Origin: Acidobacteriota bacterium
Lineage (GTDB): Bacteria; Acidobacteriota; Terriglobia; Bryobacterales; UBA6623
Length of the DNA: 32,252 bases
Assembly: GCA_027624045.1 (NCBI GenBank)
Contig: JAQBUE010000048.1
Coordinates: forward strand, 1-32,252
Reading direction: 5' to 3'
Position numbers and translations under genes: made by a program. The number at the start of each line of letters is the position of its first letter. Position 1 is the stretch's first letter. Below, piece after piece: positions 1-9,121 of the stretch. The notes under the pieces are model-generated. The model was not told the DNA's origin, did no database searches, and was given only the letters and a program-made list of their open reading frames with translations.

Positions 1-183
1 CTACCGCGACCGTTTTTCGCCCGGTTCGCGCCGGTTTTCGGTTTTCCGGTTTTCCTCCCGGCCGCGGACCTCACAACCGAGGTCCACGCTACGGGTTGCG
101 GTGACGGCCGCCGGGCGAGGTGGGGCGCAGTTCGATGGGGGTGTACCGCCCGTTCCAGGGCTGGCCGCATCAGGCCGCCGAGA

Positions 184-203
184 CCCACGTCTGAAGACGT
201 GGG
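184..203. repeat. Perfect inverted repeat / hairpin CCCACGTCT-GA-AGACGTGGG
   Basis: Read directly: 9-bp arms at 184-192 and 195-203. Confidence 0.8.
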
Positions 204-215
204 CTTCCCTCTATG

Positions 216-230
216 GGCCCCGCTGGGGCC
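216..230. repeat. Perfect inverted repeat / hairpin GGCCCC-GCT-GGGGCC
   Basis: 6-bp arms at 216-221 and 225-230, adjacent to the 184-203 hairpin. Confidence 0.65.
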
Positions 231-428
231 TAATGCGCCGCGCCGGATCGGATAAGGGTATGAGCTCCCGTGGCACTGGTGTCGCGGCGAAGACAAGGCC
301 GTACCGAGTACCGCTCCTTGACGAACCGAGCTTACGGACGGATCTGGGTAAAACGCGTGGCTTAGTTCAACCATGGCCCGTGAACGGGCCAATAGGGGCG
401 ACGAGCATGGACGAGATGCCTCTGCTTT

Positions 429-893
429 TCAGAAGTTCTCTTCGTGGCACGACCCACAGGCGTTGGGGGCGTGTTTTTCTTTATGGCACGCCATGCAGGA
501 ACGCATGTTGTGCTCTACGTCTTTGGTGATCACGTCGCGTTCGCGGACGGGGCCGTGGCACGTTTCGCACGTCGCACCGGCCTTTGTATGCACACGGTGG
601 CTGAAGTAGACGTAGGGCGCGATTTGGTACACGCGCTCCCACTGGATCGGCTCGCCGGCTTTGGCGGCCGCGGCCAGCTTCTGGATGTGCGGACTCTCGG
701 TCTTGATGGCCTGGTGGCAGCTCATACAAAAGCCTTCGGCCGGAAAGCCCATGAACTCGCCGGGGTCGGCGTTTTTGTGGCACGCGCCGCACTCAAGACC
801 GAGAGCCAAGTGCGTCTTGTGGCTATACGGGATTGGCTGGGTCTGGCCGTACAGTGGCGCAGCCAGCAGCAGTAGACCCGCAGCTTGAAGCAT
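429..893 (-). CDS. Secreted pentaheme c-type cytochrome (cytochrome c3/c7-like family)
   Basis: Five CXXCH motifs in the translation (CGACH, CMSCH, CETCH, CMACH, CGSCH) with extra His residues, after a signal peptide MLQAAGLLLLAAPLYGQ. The ORF track begins at 968, but Met26 (893), or GTG at 917, is the more likely start because the longer version overlaps the upstream dehydrogenase. Confidence 0.85.
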   Translation of the reverse strand: MLQAAGLLLLAAPLYGQTQPIPYSHKTHLALGLECGACHKNADPGEFMGFPAEGFCMSCHQAIKTESPHIQKLAAAAKAGEPIQWERVYQIAPYVYFSHRVHTKAGATCETCHGPVRERDVITKDVEHNMRSCMACHKEKHAPNACGSCHEENF

Positions 894-913
894 CCACTTG
901 TGACTCCAGAGGT

Positions 914-2137
914 TCACTTGGGCGTGGCGTGGATCAGAGCCCCCGGGTTGGCGTCTTCCAGGAACCAAAGGGAGCCATCCGGGGCTTGCGTGACATCGCG
1001 AATGCGTTTACCCAAGTCCCAGCGCTCGGCGGCTTTGGTCCCGCCCTTTCCGTCGAAGATGAGGCGAGTGAGGGTGTGGCTGCCCAGACCCGTGACGAAG
1101 CCGTTGCCGTCCCACTGCGGGAAGGCTTTCTTGCCGGTGTAGAAGATCAGGTCGCCCGGCGCGATGACCGGATTCCAGTAGATCACCGGTGGGGTGAACT
1201 CGGGACGCGCGTCGTGGCTGGGGATTGGCACCTCGTTGTAGTTCATGCCGAAGGAGACGACCGGCCAGCCGTAGTTCTTGCCTTTCTCGATAAGGTTGAG
1301 CTCGTCGCCGCCGCGTGGGCCATGCTCGACCTCCCAGAGCTCGCCCGTAGGGGAGAGCGCCAGGCCGTACGGCGCACGGAAACCGCTGGCCCAGGTTTCG
1401 GCGGGCGTCAGATTCCGTTCGGGGAATGTGTAGGTGCTGACCACGGGGGCCGTCTTGGCGAGTTCGGTGTCGCGCGACGGGTCGATCAGCTCGATCGTCT
1501 GAGTGCCGGTCTTGCCGTAGTTGGGATTGCCCGGGGCGGGTTTGCCGTCGAGCGTGAGCCGCAGGATCTTGCCGACGGGTTGGTTCGGGTCCTGGGCCGG
1601 GGTCATGCGTTGCCGGTCGCCGACCGACATGAACAGGTACTTACCGTCGGGCGAGAAGGCGATCTGGCCGCCTGCCTGGCCGCCCATGCCTCTGGGCATC
1701 TGACGCCAGATCACTTCGAAGTTTTCGAGCTTGGGCACGCGCCCGGCGTCCAGCTTGGCGCGGGCCAAGACTTGGCTGCCGCCATATTCGCCCGGCTCGA
1801 TGTAGGTGAGATAAATGCTCTGGTCCGTCTCGTAATGGGGAGAGACGTAAACGCCAAGCATGCCGTTCTGGCGCTGCCAATAGACGGGAGGCGTATTGGC
1901 TAACGGCGCGATCTTTTTCCCCTCGGCGGATACAAGCCAGAGCGGGCCGATCTTTTCGGTCACTAACATGCGCCCATCCGGCAGGAAAGCGATGCGCCAC
2001 GGCAGTCCGAACGTGTCGGTCGTGGTCATGTTGAAGGGCAACGTGGGCTCGGGTTTCTGATCGCCCATGTTGACTTGGGCCCAGACCGGGGCGCACGCCA
2101 GGGTGAGTAGCAGCGATGCTTTCGCGAGCTTGGTCAT
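914..2137 (-). CDS. PQQ-dependent sugar dehydrogenase (glucose/sorbosone dehydrogenase family), secreted
   Basis: Signal peptide, then FGLPWRIAFLPDGRMLVTEKIGPLWLV, GMGGQAGGQIAFSPDGKYLFMSVGDR, ASGFRAPYGLALSPTGELWEVEHGPRGGDELNLIEKGKNYGWPVVSFG. These are characteristic of the GSDH/YliI beta-propeller family. Confidence 0.93.
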   Translation of the reverse strand: MTKLAKASLLLTLACAPVWAQVNMGDQKPEPTLPFNMTTTDTFGLPWRIAFLPDGRMLVTEKIGPLWLVSAEGKKIAPLANTPPVYWQRQNGMLGVYVSPHYETDQSIYLTYIEPGEYGGSQVLARAKLDAGRVPKLENFEVIWRQMPRGMGGQAGGQIAFSPDGKYLFMSVGDRQRMTPAQDPNQPVGKILRLTLDGKPAPGNPNYGKTGTQTIELIDPSRDTELAKTAPVVSTYTFPERNLTPAETWASGFRAPYGLALSPTGELWEVEHGPRGGDELNLIEKGKNYGWPVVSFGMNYNEVPIPSHDARPEFTPPVIYWNPVIAPGDLIFYTGKKAFPQWDGNGFVTGLGSHTLTRLIFDGKGGTKAAERWDLGKRIRDVTQAPDGSLWFLEDANPGALIHATPK

Positions 2138-2150
2138 CGTGTATCTCCTA

Positions 2151-2170
2151 ATGTGTCGTTATGTGTCGTT
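2151..2170. repeat. Exact tandem duplication ATGTGTCGTT x2
   Basis: 2151-2160 and 2161-2170 are identical, just upstream of the minus-strand sugar dehydrogenase start (2137). Confidence 0.85.
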
Positions 2171-2361
2171 GGAAGGCCCAAATTCGGAGCAATCAGAAGC
2201 GGCGTCCCGCAATCGCCAACGGGACCTGACGCTTAGCGATGTGATTCGGAAGAGGCAGTTTGACAAGAGAGAGTGTCACCATGGGCGACATGCCGCATCC
2301 ATTACCCATGGAAGGAGAAACCGGCACGCCTCCACCTTATTCTAGTCGGGTCGTGGGCCCG

Positions 2362-2508
2362 GTGGTGTCACTGGCGGGAAGGCTGACACTGGAGCAAGCG
2401 TTGTGCCTCTATCGGAGAGCACGGTTGATGGTGAGTTGTGACTCCGGGCCGATGCACGCCGCGGCAGCGCTGGGCGTACCAGTCATTGCTTTGTTTGGTC
2501 CAACGTGC
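2362..2508 (+). pseudogene. Remnant of a GT9 (ADP-heptose:LPS heptosyltransferase-like) glycosyltransferase C-terminal region
   Basis: Within ORF 2260..2547, VVSLAGRLTLEQALCLYRRARLMVSCDSGPMHAAAALGVPVIALFGPT matches the GT9 nucleotide-sugar binding core, but the rest of the ~340-aa enzyme is absent on both sides. Confidence 0.8.
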
Positions 2509-2583
2509 CCTTGCGTTTCCTCGGAAGTCAATTCGTCGTTGGGCTAAGATGAATATTCTTTTACCCTTGGAGACGGAAATAAC

Positions 2584-4305
2584 GTGTCGAATCCACTAAA
2601 ACCCCGCAGCCACGCGATCACTGACGGCCGCGATCGCGCACCGGCGCGCTCGATGCTGAAGGCCATCGGTTTCACCGACTCCGACCTTGCCAAGCCGATC
2701 ATCGGCATCGCGAATACGTGGATCGAGACGATGCCCTGCAACTTCAACCTGCGGGAGCTTGCCGTCAAGGTCAAAGAGGGCGTGCGCGCCGCCGGCGGCA
2801 CACCAATGGAGTTCAACACGATCGCTATCAGCGATGGCGTCACGATGGGCACCGAAGGCATGAAGGCCTCGCTCGTGAGCCGCGAGCTGATCGCGGATTC
2901 GATCGAGCTCACATGCCGCGGATATATGTTCGACGCCGTCGTCGCCCTCGTTGCCTGTGACAAGACGATTCCAGGCGCCGCGATGGCGCTTGCCCGGCTC
3001 GACATCCCGTCGGTGCTGCTGTACGGCGGTTCGATCATGCCGGGCCGATTTCACGGCGTTGACGTCACGATCCAGGACGTTTTTGAAGCCGTCGGCAGGC
3101 ACGCAGCCGGTAAGATGAGCGACGCCGATCTCAAGGAACTTGAAGACGTGGCTTGCCCCGGCGCGGGCGCCTGTGGAGGCCAATACACGGCCAACACGAT
3201 GGCCACCGTGATGGAAGCGATCGGCCTTTCTTCGATGGGCAGCGCCAGCACGCCCGCCGTCGATCCCGCCAAAGGTGCTATCGGCATGGAGGCGGGCCGC
3301 ATCGTGATGGATGCCCTAAGGAATGATCTGCGGCCTAGCAAGATCCTGACCCGCAAGGCTTTCGAAAACGCGATTGCGAGCGTCGCCGCGACAGGAGGTT
3401 CGACGAACGCGGTGCTCCACCTGCTGGCCCTCGCACGCGACGCCGGCGTTGACCTCAACATCGACGATTTCGATGAGATCAGCCGCCGCACACCGCTGCT
3501 TGTCGATCTCAAGCCGGGCGGAAATTTCGTTGCGGCGGATGTTTACAATGCCGGCGGCATCCAGCTCATCGTCAAGCGCCTTGTCGAGGGTGGCTACTGC
3601 GACGGTTCGCAGATGACGGTTACCGGACAAACGGTCGCGGAAGCTTGTGCATCCGCCACGGAAGTCAAGAGCAAGAACGAGGTGAATGGCAAGAAAGTCA
3701 TTCACGCCGCCGACGACCCGATTAAGTCGACCGGCGGACTCGTCATCCTCAAAGGCAACCTCGCGCCGGAAGGCTGCGTTCTCAAGGTCGCCGGACATGA
3801 GCGCAACTACCACAAGGGCCCCGCACGCGTTTTCAACAACGAAGAGGAGTCCATGCATGCGGTGACGGAAGGGCGCATCCAGGCCGGTGATGTGATGGTG
3901 ATTCGCTATGAAGGCCCGGCCGGCGGACCTGGCATGCGCGAAATGCTCGGCGTCACGGCGGCCATTGTCGGCAAAGGTTTAGGCGACAGTGTGGCGCTGA
4001 TGACCGACGGTCGTTTCAGCGGCGCAACGCGCGGTTTGATGGTCGGCCACGTGGCACCCGAGGCAGCGCGCGGCGGCCCGATCGCGGCACTGGAAGAGGG
4101 CGACATCATTGTCTTCGACATCGAAAAGCGACGTCTTGATGTCGAACTCGATGACGCCACGATCAAGCAGCGGCTGGTGGCCTGGAAGAAGCCTGTGCCG
4201 CGCTATAAGTCGGGCGTATTTTCGAAGTATGCGGCCCTGGTATCGTCGGCGGCTCAAGGCGCGGTCACTTCCGCAGAGAACGCGGTTACGCCCGCAGAGA
4301 ACTAG
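2584..4305 (+). CDS. ilvD: Dihydroxy-acid dehydratase
   Basis: 573-aa ORF, GTG start with GGAG upstream. [105 protein letters not shown] are IlvD signatures. Confidence 0.97.
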   Translation: MSNPLKPRSHAITDGRDRAPARSMLKAIGFTDSDLAKPIIGIANTWIETMPCNFNLRELAVKVKEGVRAAGGTPMEFNTIAISDGVTMGTEGMKASLVSRELIADSIELTCRGYMFDAVVALVACDKTIPGAAMALARLDIPSVLLYGGSIMPGRFHGVDVTIQDVFEAVGRHAAGKMSDADLKELEDVACPGAGACGGQYTANTMATVMEAIGLSSMGSASTPAVDPAKGAIGMEAGRIVMDALRNDLRPSKILTRKAFENAIASVAATGGSTNAVLHLLALARDAGVDLNIDDFDEISRRTPLLVDLKPGGNFVAADVYNAGGIQLIVKRLVEGGYCDGSQMTVTGQTVAEACASATEVKSKNEVNGKKVIHAADDPIKSTGGLVILKGNLAPEGCVLKVAGHERNYHKGPARVFNNEEESMHAVTEGRIQAGDVMVIRYEGPAGGPGMREMLGVTAAIVGKGLGDSVALMTDGRFSGATRGLMVGHVAPEAARGGPIAALEEGDIIVFDIEKRRLDVELDDATIKQRLVAWKKPVPRYKSGVFSKYAALVSSAAQGAVTSAENAVTPAEN

Positions 4306-4350
4306 GTCCGGCGGGTCGCCTTTTCGGCCGCAGGACCTTGTACCACACAC

Positions 4351-5487
4351 ATGCGCGTCTCGGTTGACTGCTCCCCGCTGCTGATCCGTTGCGCGGGGAT
4401 GAAGAGCTACCTTTACTACTTCGCGCGGAATCTACTGCTGCACAAAGGCCGCCACGAGTTTCGGGCCTTCCCCTTTCTGGACTGGTTCGGAGGCCTCGAC
4501 CTGCTCGATTCGTCAATCGATCACGAGCGGTCGATGATCGGCCGCTACAACACGACGGCGCGCCTTCTGATGGTCAACATGGCCAACAAGGGCAAGCACA
4601 GCCTGCTCGATTGGGCGCTGCCCGGCGTGGACCTTTTCTACGCGACGAATCACGTGCGAAATCCGCCTCGGCGTACAAAGCTCGCGACGACGCTGCATGA
4701 CCTGACGACCTATACCGTCCCGGAATGCCATCCGCCCTCGCATCGCGAGATGGAAAAAAGTTTCATCGAGAACATCGTCCTACGCGCTGACGCCGTCATC
4801 GCCATTTCCGAACACACCCGCCAGGACCTGATCCGTATCTTCGACTTTCCGCCCGAGCGCGTGGAGGTCATCTATCAAGGCATCGCCGACGCCTACTTCG
4901 AAACGACTCCGGAGGGCGCGGCGGCGGTGCGAGCCAAGTACGGACTCGACAAGCCTTACATCCTGCACGTCGGAACGATCGAACCCCGCAAGAACATCAA
5001 CACGCTCTTCGACGCCTATGAACAGCTCAAGCCGTCACTGCGGGAAGAGTTCCCATTGGTTCTCGTCGGTCCGATCGGCTGGGCCGACGAGGCCACCATC
5101 CGGCGAGTTCAATCGCCGCCCGCGGGTGTTCGCTACCTGGGCTATCTCCCGGAGGAAGACCTGCCTTCCCTGACCGCCGGAGCGACGGTGTGCGTCTACC
5201 CATCGCTCTACGAGGGCTTCGGCCTGCCTGTGCCGCAAGCGATGGCAACCGGCGTCCCCGTGCTGACCTCGAACGTGAGTTCACTGCCGGAAGTAGCCGG
5301 CGACGCCGCTGTTCTCGTCGACCCGCGCAGCCAAGCTGAGATTGCGGCCGGCATCGAGCGGCTGCTGACTTCGCCGTCACTACGCGAAGACCTGATAGCG
5401 ACGGGCAGGCAACGCGTCCAGCGCTTCCGCTGGGATCGATCCGCGAAACAGACTTGGGATTATTTTGAGAGGGTCCGCGGCTCGTAA
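4351..5487 (+). CDS. Glycosyltransferase family 4 (GT-B) protein
   Basis: 378 aa; YILHVGTIEPRKNINTLFDAYEQL and YEGFGLPVPQAMATGVPVLTSNVSSLPEVAGDAAVLVDP (EX7E-type motif). Confidence 0.93.
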   Translation: MRVSVDCSPLLIRCAGMKSYLYYFARNLLLHKGRHEFRAFPFLDWFGGLDLLDSSIDHERSMIGRYNTTARLLMVNMANKGKHSLLDWALPGVDLFYATNHVRNPPRRTKLATTLHDLTTYTVPECHPPSHREMEKSFIENIVLRADAVIAISEHTRQDLIRIFDFPPERVEVIYQGIADAYFETTPEGAAAVRAKYGLDKPYILHVGTIEPRKNINTLFDAYEQLKPSLREEFPLVLVGPIGWADEATIRRVQSPPAGVRYLGYLPEEDLPSLTAGATVCVYPSLYEGFGLPVPQAMATGVPVLTSNVSSLPEVAGDAAVLVDPRSQAEIAAGIERLLTSPSLREDLIATGRQRVQRFRWDRSAKQTWDYFERVRGS

Positions 5488-5502
5488 GGACACCACGAAC
5501 AA

Positions 5503-7182
5503 CTAGCCGGTTCGCTGCCACGACTTCCAGGGAACCACGTCCGCCCGCCGCGCCCAAGCCTCATACATCTCGCTGAGCTCGGCGACTTCGTCGGGATGGG
5601 ACTCGGCGAGGTTTATCGTCTCGGTGCGGTCAGCCGCGAGATCGTAAAGTTCCCAAGCACCGCCGGTCGGCTGCCCATAGCGCGAGACAAGCTTGCGGTC
5701 GCCGCGCCGGATCGCGCGGTTGCCCTCATGCTCCCAATAGATCGCCTCGTGGCCTTCGCGCTCGCCACGTTCAAAAACAGGGACGAGGCTCTTTCCTTCG
5801 AGCGGCGTGATCTCGTTGCCGCTGAACGTACTCGGATACTCCGCTCCCGCCACATCGACACACGTCGCCATGATGTCGATCAAGTGACCCGGCGCGTTCG
5901 TAAGCCCGCCCGTGTCACGAATCCGGCCCGGCCAATGCGCGATCAACGGCGTCGCAATGCCGCCTTCATGCACCCAGTGCTTGTAGCGCCGAAACGGAGT
6001 ATTGCTGGCATTGGCCCACGGCAAGCCGTAGCTCTGATAGGTATCCTCCGGCCCTGGCATCACGGCGGGATCATTGCTCGCCTGCACGGGGCGGCCGTCG
6101 CGCGTGATCGGCGGGACAGAAGGCGATCGCGATCGATCGTCGAAGTGAAGCTCTTCGGCGCAGCCACCGTTATCGGCCAGGAACAGCACCAACGTATTCT
6201 CGGCCAGTCCCATCTGCTCGACCTTATTCATCACAGTGCCGACGGCGCGGTCCATCACGTCAATCTGCGCGGCGTACACCTCCATCCGGCGCGCCTGCCA
6301 CGCCTTGTGATCGGCATCGTTCCAGGCGGGAACGTTCGCGTCGCGATCTGTCAGCTTCCACTTGGCATCGACGATACCCATCGCGATCATGCGTTCGTGA
6401 CGCTCGGCGCGCAGGCGGTCCCAGCCGCCGTCGTAGCGGCCTTTGTATTTAGCGATGTCTTCTTCGAAGGCATGAAGCGGCCAGTGCGATGCGGTGAAGG
6501 GCATGTAGAGGAAGAACGGATCGTCGCGACCGCCCTCCTCCTCGATGAACCGTGCCGCGTATTTGCCGATCTCGGTCGTGTAGTAGAAGTCCGGCGCAGC
6601 GGCTGCGATCGGCTCGTTTTCGAGCGTCAGAGACACCGGATCGTAGAAGCTACCCGCGCCATGAATCGTTCCGAAGAAGCGGTCGAAACCGCGCTGCCGA
6701 GGCCAATTGTCTTGCGGGGAACCTATCGGTGTGACGTGCCACTTTCCAGACATCAAAGTCTTGTATCCGGCGGGCTTCAGAGCCTCGGCCATGGTCACGC
6801 ACTGCCGGTTCAAGTTGCCGCGATATCCCGGTAAACCGTAGTCGCTCATCATGTGACCGACACCGGCCTGATGCGGGTAGAGGCCGGTCAGCAAAGACGC
6901 ACGTGTCGGGCAGCAGCGCGCCGTATTGTAGAACTGCGTAAAGCGCAACCCGCCTGCCGCCAGTCTGTCAATGTTCGGCGTCTCGATCTCAGATCCGTAG
7001 CAACCCAGGTCTGAGATGCCGAAATCGTCGGCCATGATGACGATGATGTTGGGACGCACAGCGCCGCCGGAACGGTCTTGCGGCTCGTTACCGCCAGCGC
7101 AGCCCAGGCCGGCCGCGGCCGCGGTTCCTCCCACTGCTTTCAAGAATTCGCGCCGGTTTTGCACAGATTCGCTCATCACCAT
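5503..7182 (-). CDS. Arylsulfatase-type sulfatase with TAT-like leader
   Basis: NRREFLKAVGGTAAAAGLGC leader; PNIIVIMADDFGISDLGCYGSEIETPNIDRLA; formylglycine motif CCPTRASLLTGLYPHQAG; MSGKWHVT; LFLADNGG. The start may be the Met at 7176, overlapping the upstream stop (TGATG). Confidence 0.95.
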   Translation of the reverse strand: MVMSESVQNRREFLKAVGGTAAAAGLGCAGGNEPQDRSGGAVRPNIIVIMADDFGISDLGCYGSEIETPNIDRLAAGGLRFTQFYNTARCCPTRASLLTGLYPHQAGVGHMMSDYGLPGYRGNLNRQCVTMAEALKPAGYKTLMSGKWHVTPIGSPQDNWPRQRGFDRFFGTIHGAGSFYDPVSLTLENEPIAAAAPDFYYTTEIGKYAARFIEEEGGRDDPFFLYMPFTASHWPLHAFEEDIAKYKGRYDGGWDRLRAERHERMIAMGIVDAKWKLTDRDANVPAWNDADHKAWQARRMEVYAAQIDVMDRAVGTVMNKVEQMGLAENTLVLFLADNGGCAEELHFDDRSRSPSVPPITRDGRPVQASNDPAVMPGPEDTYQSYGLPWANASNTPFRRYKHWVHEGGIATPLIAHWPGRIRDTGGLTNAPGHLIDIMATCVDVAGAEYPSTFSGNEITPLEGKSLVPVFERGEREGHEAIYWEHEGNRAIRRGDRKLVSRYGQPTGGAWELYDLAADRTETINLAESHPDEVAELSEMYEAWARRADVVPWKSWQRTG

Positions 7183-8963
7183 CCAATCACGTAGCCGTCG
7201 GTTGCCGGCGCCGCGCCACCCATCAGCACACCTTGACCGGAGTCCACGACAATAGCATTCACGCCACCCATGCCTTTGGCTGAATGGGTCACAACATCGT
7301 GACCGCGCCTCGCCAGATCATTCCGTACCTCGGTGTTGATACGTTCCGAGACGGTAAGCGTCTTCTTGAATTCATGAGGGACCATGGAGTTTGAATAGGA
7401 GTTCGTCACCGCATAGGGCTGCTCGAGAGCCTGCTGCACGTTCATGCCGAACTCAACGAAGTTCAAGAAGAACTGTAACTGCGACTGCCCCTGCGTATCA
7501 CCTCCGGGCGTCCCGAACACCATCAACGGCTTGCCGTCTTTCAGCACCAAAACCGGGTTCAGCGTCTGGCGCGGCCGTTTGCGCGGCGCCACCTGGTTCG
7601 GATGCCCCTCATCAATGTGAAACCGGCCCATCACGTCGTTGATGAAGAAGCCGCCGCCCTCCCCGTCGACATATATTCCGCTCCCGAAGTCCCCGGCGAG
7701 CGAAGCGGTAATCGACACCATATTGCGATCTTTGTCGACCGCGCCGATGTAAGTCGTCAGGTTGTCGACCCAGCCGGGGAAAGCCGCCGCGCCGGCCAGT
7801 ACACGGTGTGACCCTTTGCCGCTCGCGTAGAGCGGCTCGCGGCCGGCGGCCTTCAGCGAACGCGGATCACCCGCGGGCGGCGCACCGTCGAAAGCGCGGT
7901 CTGTTTTGATCAGAGCGCGTCGCCGAGCCGCATACTTACTGGAAAGCAACTCGTCGATCGGAATCCGCTTGATGAAACGTGGGTCGCCGATAAATGCCTC
8001 CCGATCCGCGAACGCCAGCTTCAAAGCTTCGGCGATGTGATGAATATAGTCCGCCGAATTGTGCCCCATGGCTTGCAGGTCGTAGTCTTCCAGGATTTTG
8101 AGAGCCTGCAGCATGACGTGACCCTGCGTCGGCGGCGGCACGCTGTAAACGTCGTATCCCTTGTAGTTCACATGCAGCGGCTTGGCCTGTTCGGCGGCGA
8201 ACTCGCTGAGGTCGGCCAGATCCATGATGCCGCCGTCTTGCCCAAGAAACTCGACGATACGCTCCGCCGTGGTCCCTTCGTAAAAGCCGTCGCGGCCTTT
8301 TGAAGCGATTCTCCGAAACGTTTGGCCCAGATCCTTTTGGACTACGACCCTACCCATCCCGAACGGCTTGCCGTCACGCACCCAGGTACGCCTCGTCGAA
8401 GGAAAAGGCAGCAAGCGGCTCAGGTTCCGGCCGAAGACCCCGTGCAAATTCTCACTCACGACAAAGCCGCGCTCGGCAAGTTTAATGGCGGGAGCGAGCA
8501 GCTTGTCACGGCTCAGCCTGCCGTATTTTTCAGAAGCGAGCAGCAGACCCGCGGGCGCGCCCGGAACAACCGGCCCCAGCGGGCCATCCGCTTGGAGCCC
8601 GCCGTGCTTTCGGAAGAATTCAGCCGTGGCCCGCTGAGGAGCCCAGCCGCCGCCATTGATGAAAAGCACTTCCTTCTCCTCAGCCAAGTAGATGAGGATG
8701 AATGCATCCGCGCCGATGCCCGCCCGGCTCGGCTCGACAACCGTACTCGTGAAGGCGGCCGCCACGGCCGCATCAATTGCGTTTCCCCCTTGGGCCAGCA
8801 TCTTGTGCCCAGCCATCGCGGAACCGTAGTGCGCGGTGGCCACCATGCCATCCGTTCCGAGATAAACAGGTCTCCAGGTCGATGTTTGGGCTCCGGCCAG
8901 TGTGACCCAGAGGCAAGCGAGCAGCCCAAGATGCGTAGCGAGTCTGATTGTGTTGCTTTTCAT
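7176..8963 (-). CDS. ggt: Gamma-glutamyltranspeptidase family protein
   Basis: GNAIDAAVAAAFTSTVVEPSRAGIGADAFILIY, TTYIGAVDKDRNMVSITASLAGDFGSGIYV (catalytic Thr region), RQTLNPVLVLKDGKPLMVFGTPGGDTQGQSQLQF. Confidence 0.93.
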   Translation of the reverse strand: MKSNTIRLATHLGLLACLWVTLAGAQTSTWRPVYLGTDGMVATAHYGSAMAGHKMLAQGGNAIDAAVAAAFTSTVVEPSRAGIGADAFILIYLAEEKEVLFINGGGWAPQRATAEFFRKHGGLQADGPLGPVVPGAPAGLLLASEKYGRLSRDKLLAPAIKLAERGFVVSENLHGVFGRNLSRLLPFPSTRRTWVRDGKPFGMGRVVVQKDLGQTFRRIASKGRDGFYEGTTAERIVEFLGQDGGIMDLADLSEFAAEQAKPLHVNYKGYDVYSVPPPTQGHVMLQALKILEDYDLQAMGHNSADYIHHIAEALKLAFADREAFIGDPRFIKRIPIDELLSSKYAARRRALIKTDRAFDGAPPAGDPRSLKAAGREPLYASGKGSHRVLAGAAAFPGWVDNLTTYIGAVDKDRNMVSITASLAGDFGSGIYVDGEGGGFFINDVMGRFHIDEGHPNQVAPRKRPRQTLNPVLVLKDGKPLMVFGTPGGDTQGQSQLQFFLNFVEFGMNVQQALEQPYAVTNSYSNSMVPHEFKKTLTVSERINTEVRNDLARRGHDVVTHSAKGMGGVNAIVVDSGQGVLMGGAAPATDGYVIGW

Positions 8964-9121
8964 CTAATCCCTCTCTGACCGCGATTGCGCCGAGCGAAGA
9001 CGCGGCGGGCAGCTAGTAATATAGCTCGACAGTGCATGATGGATGCGCGATCCATCGAGCGGGATTCACGAGCGTTGCTAAACTCTTCTCTGACAAACAC
9101 GCGTGAAGCGAGGATACTCCG

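Noticed and set aside
101-529. 142-aa plus-strand ORF at left edge
   Set aside because: Spans the hairpin-rich noncoding stretch and overlaps the 3' end of the cytochrome on the opposite strand; no domain recognised.
833-1903. Long plus-strand ORF (356 aa)
   Set aside because: Antisense to the well-supported PQQ-type sugar dehydrogenase; composition is typical of GC-rich shadow ORFs.
2176-2188. 13-mer GGCCCAAATTCGG shared with about 11148-11160
   Set aside because: A few exact 13-mer matches are expected by chance in 32 kb; flanks diverge at once.
5596-6834. Plus-strand 412-aa ORF
   Set aside because: Antisense shadow of the sulfatase CDS; no recognisable domain.
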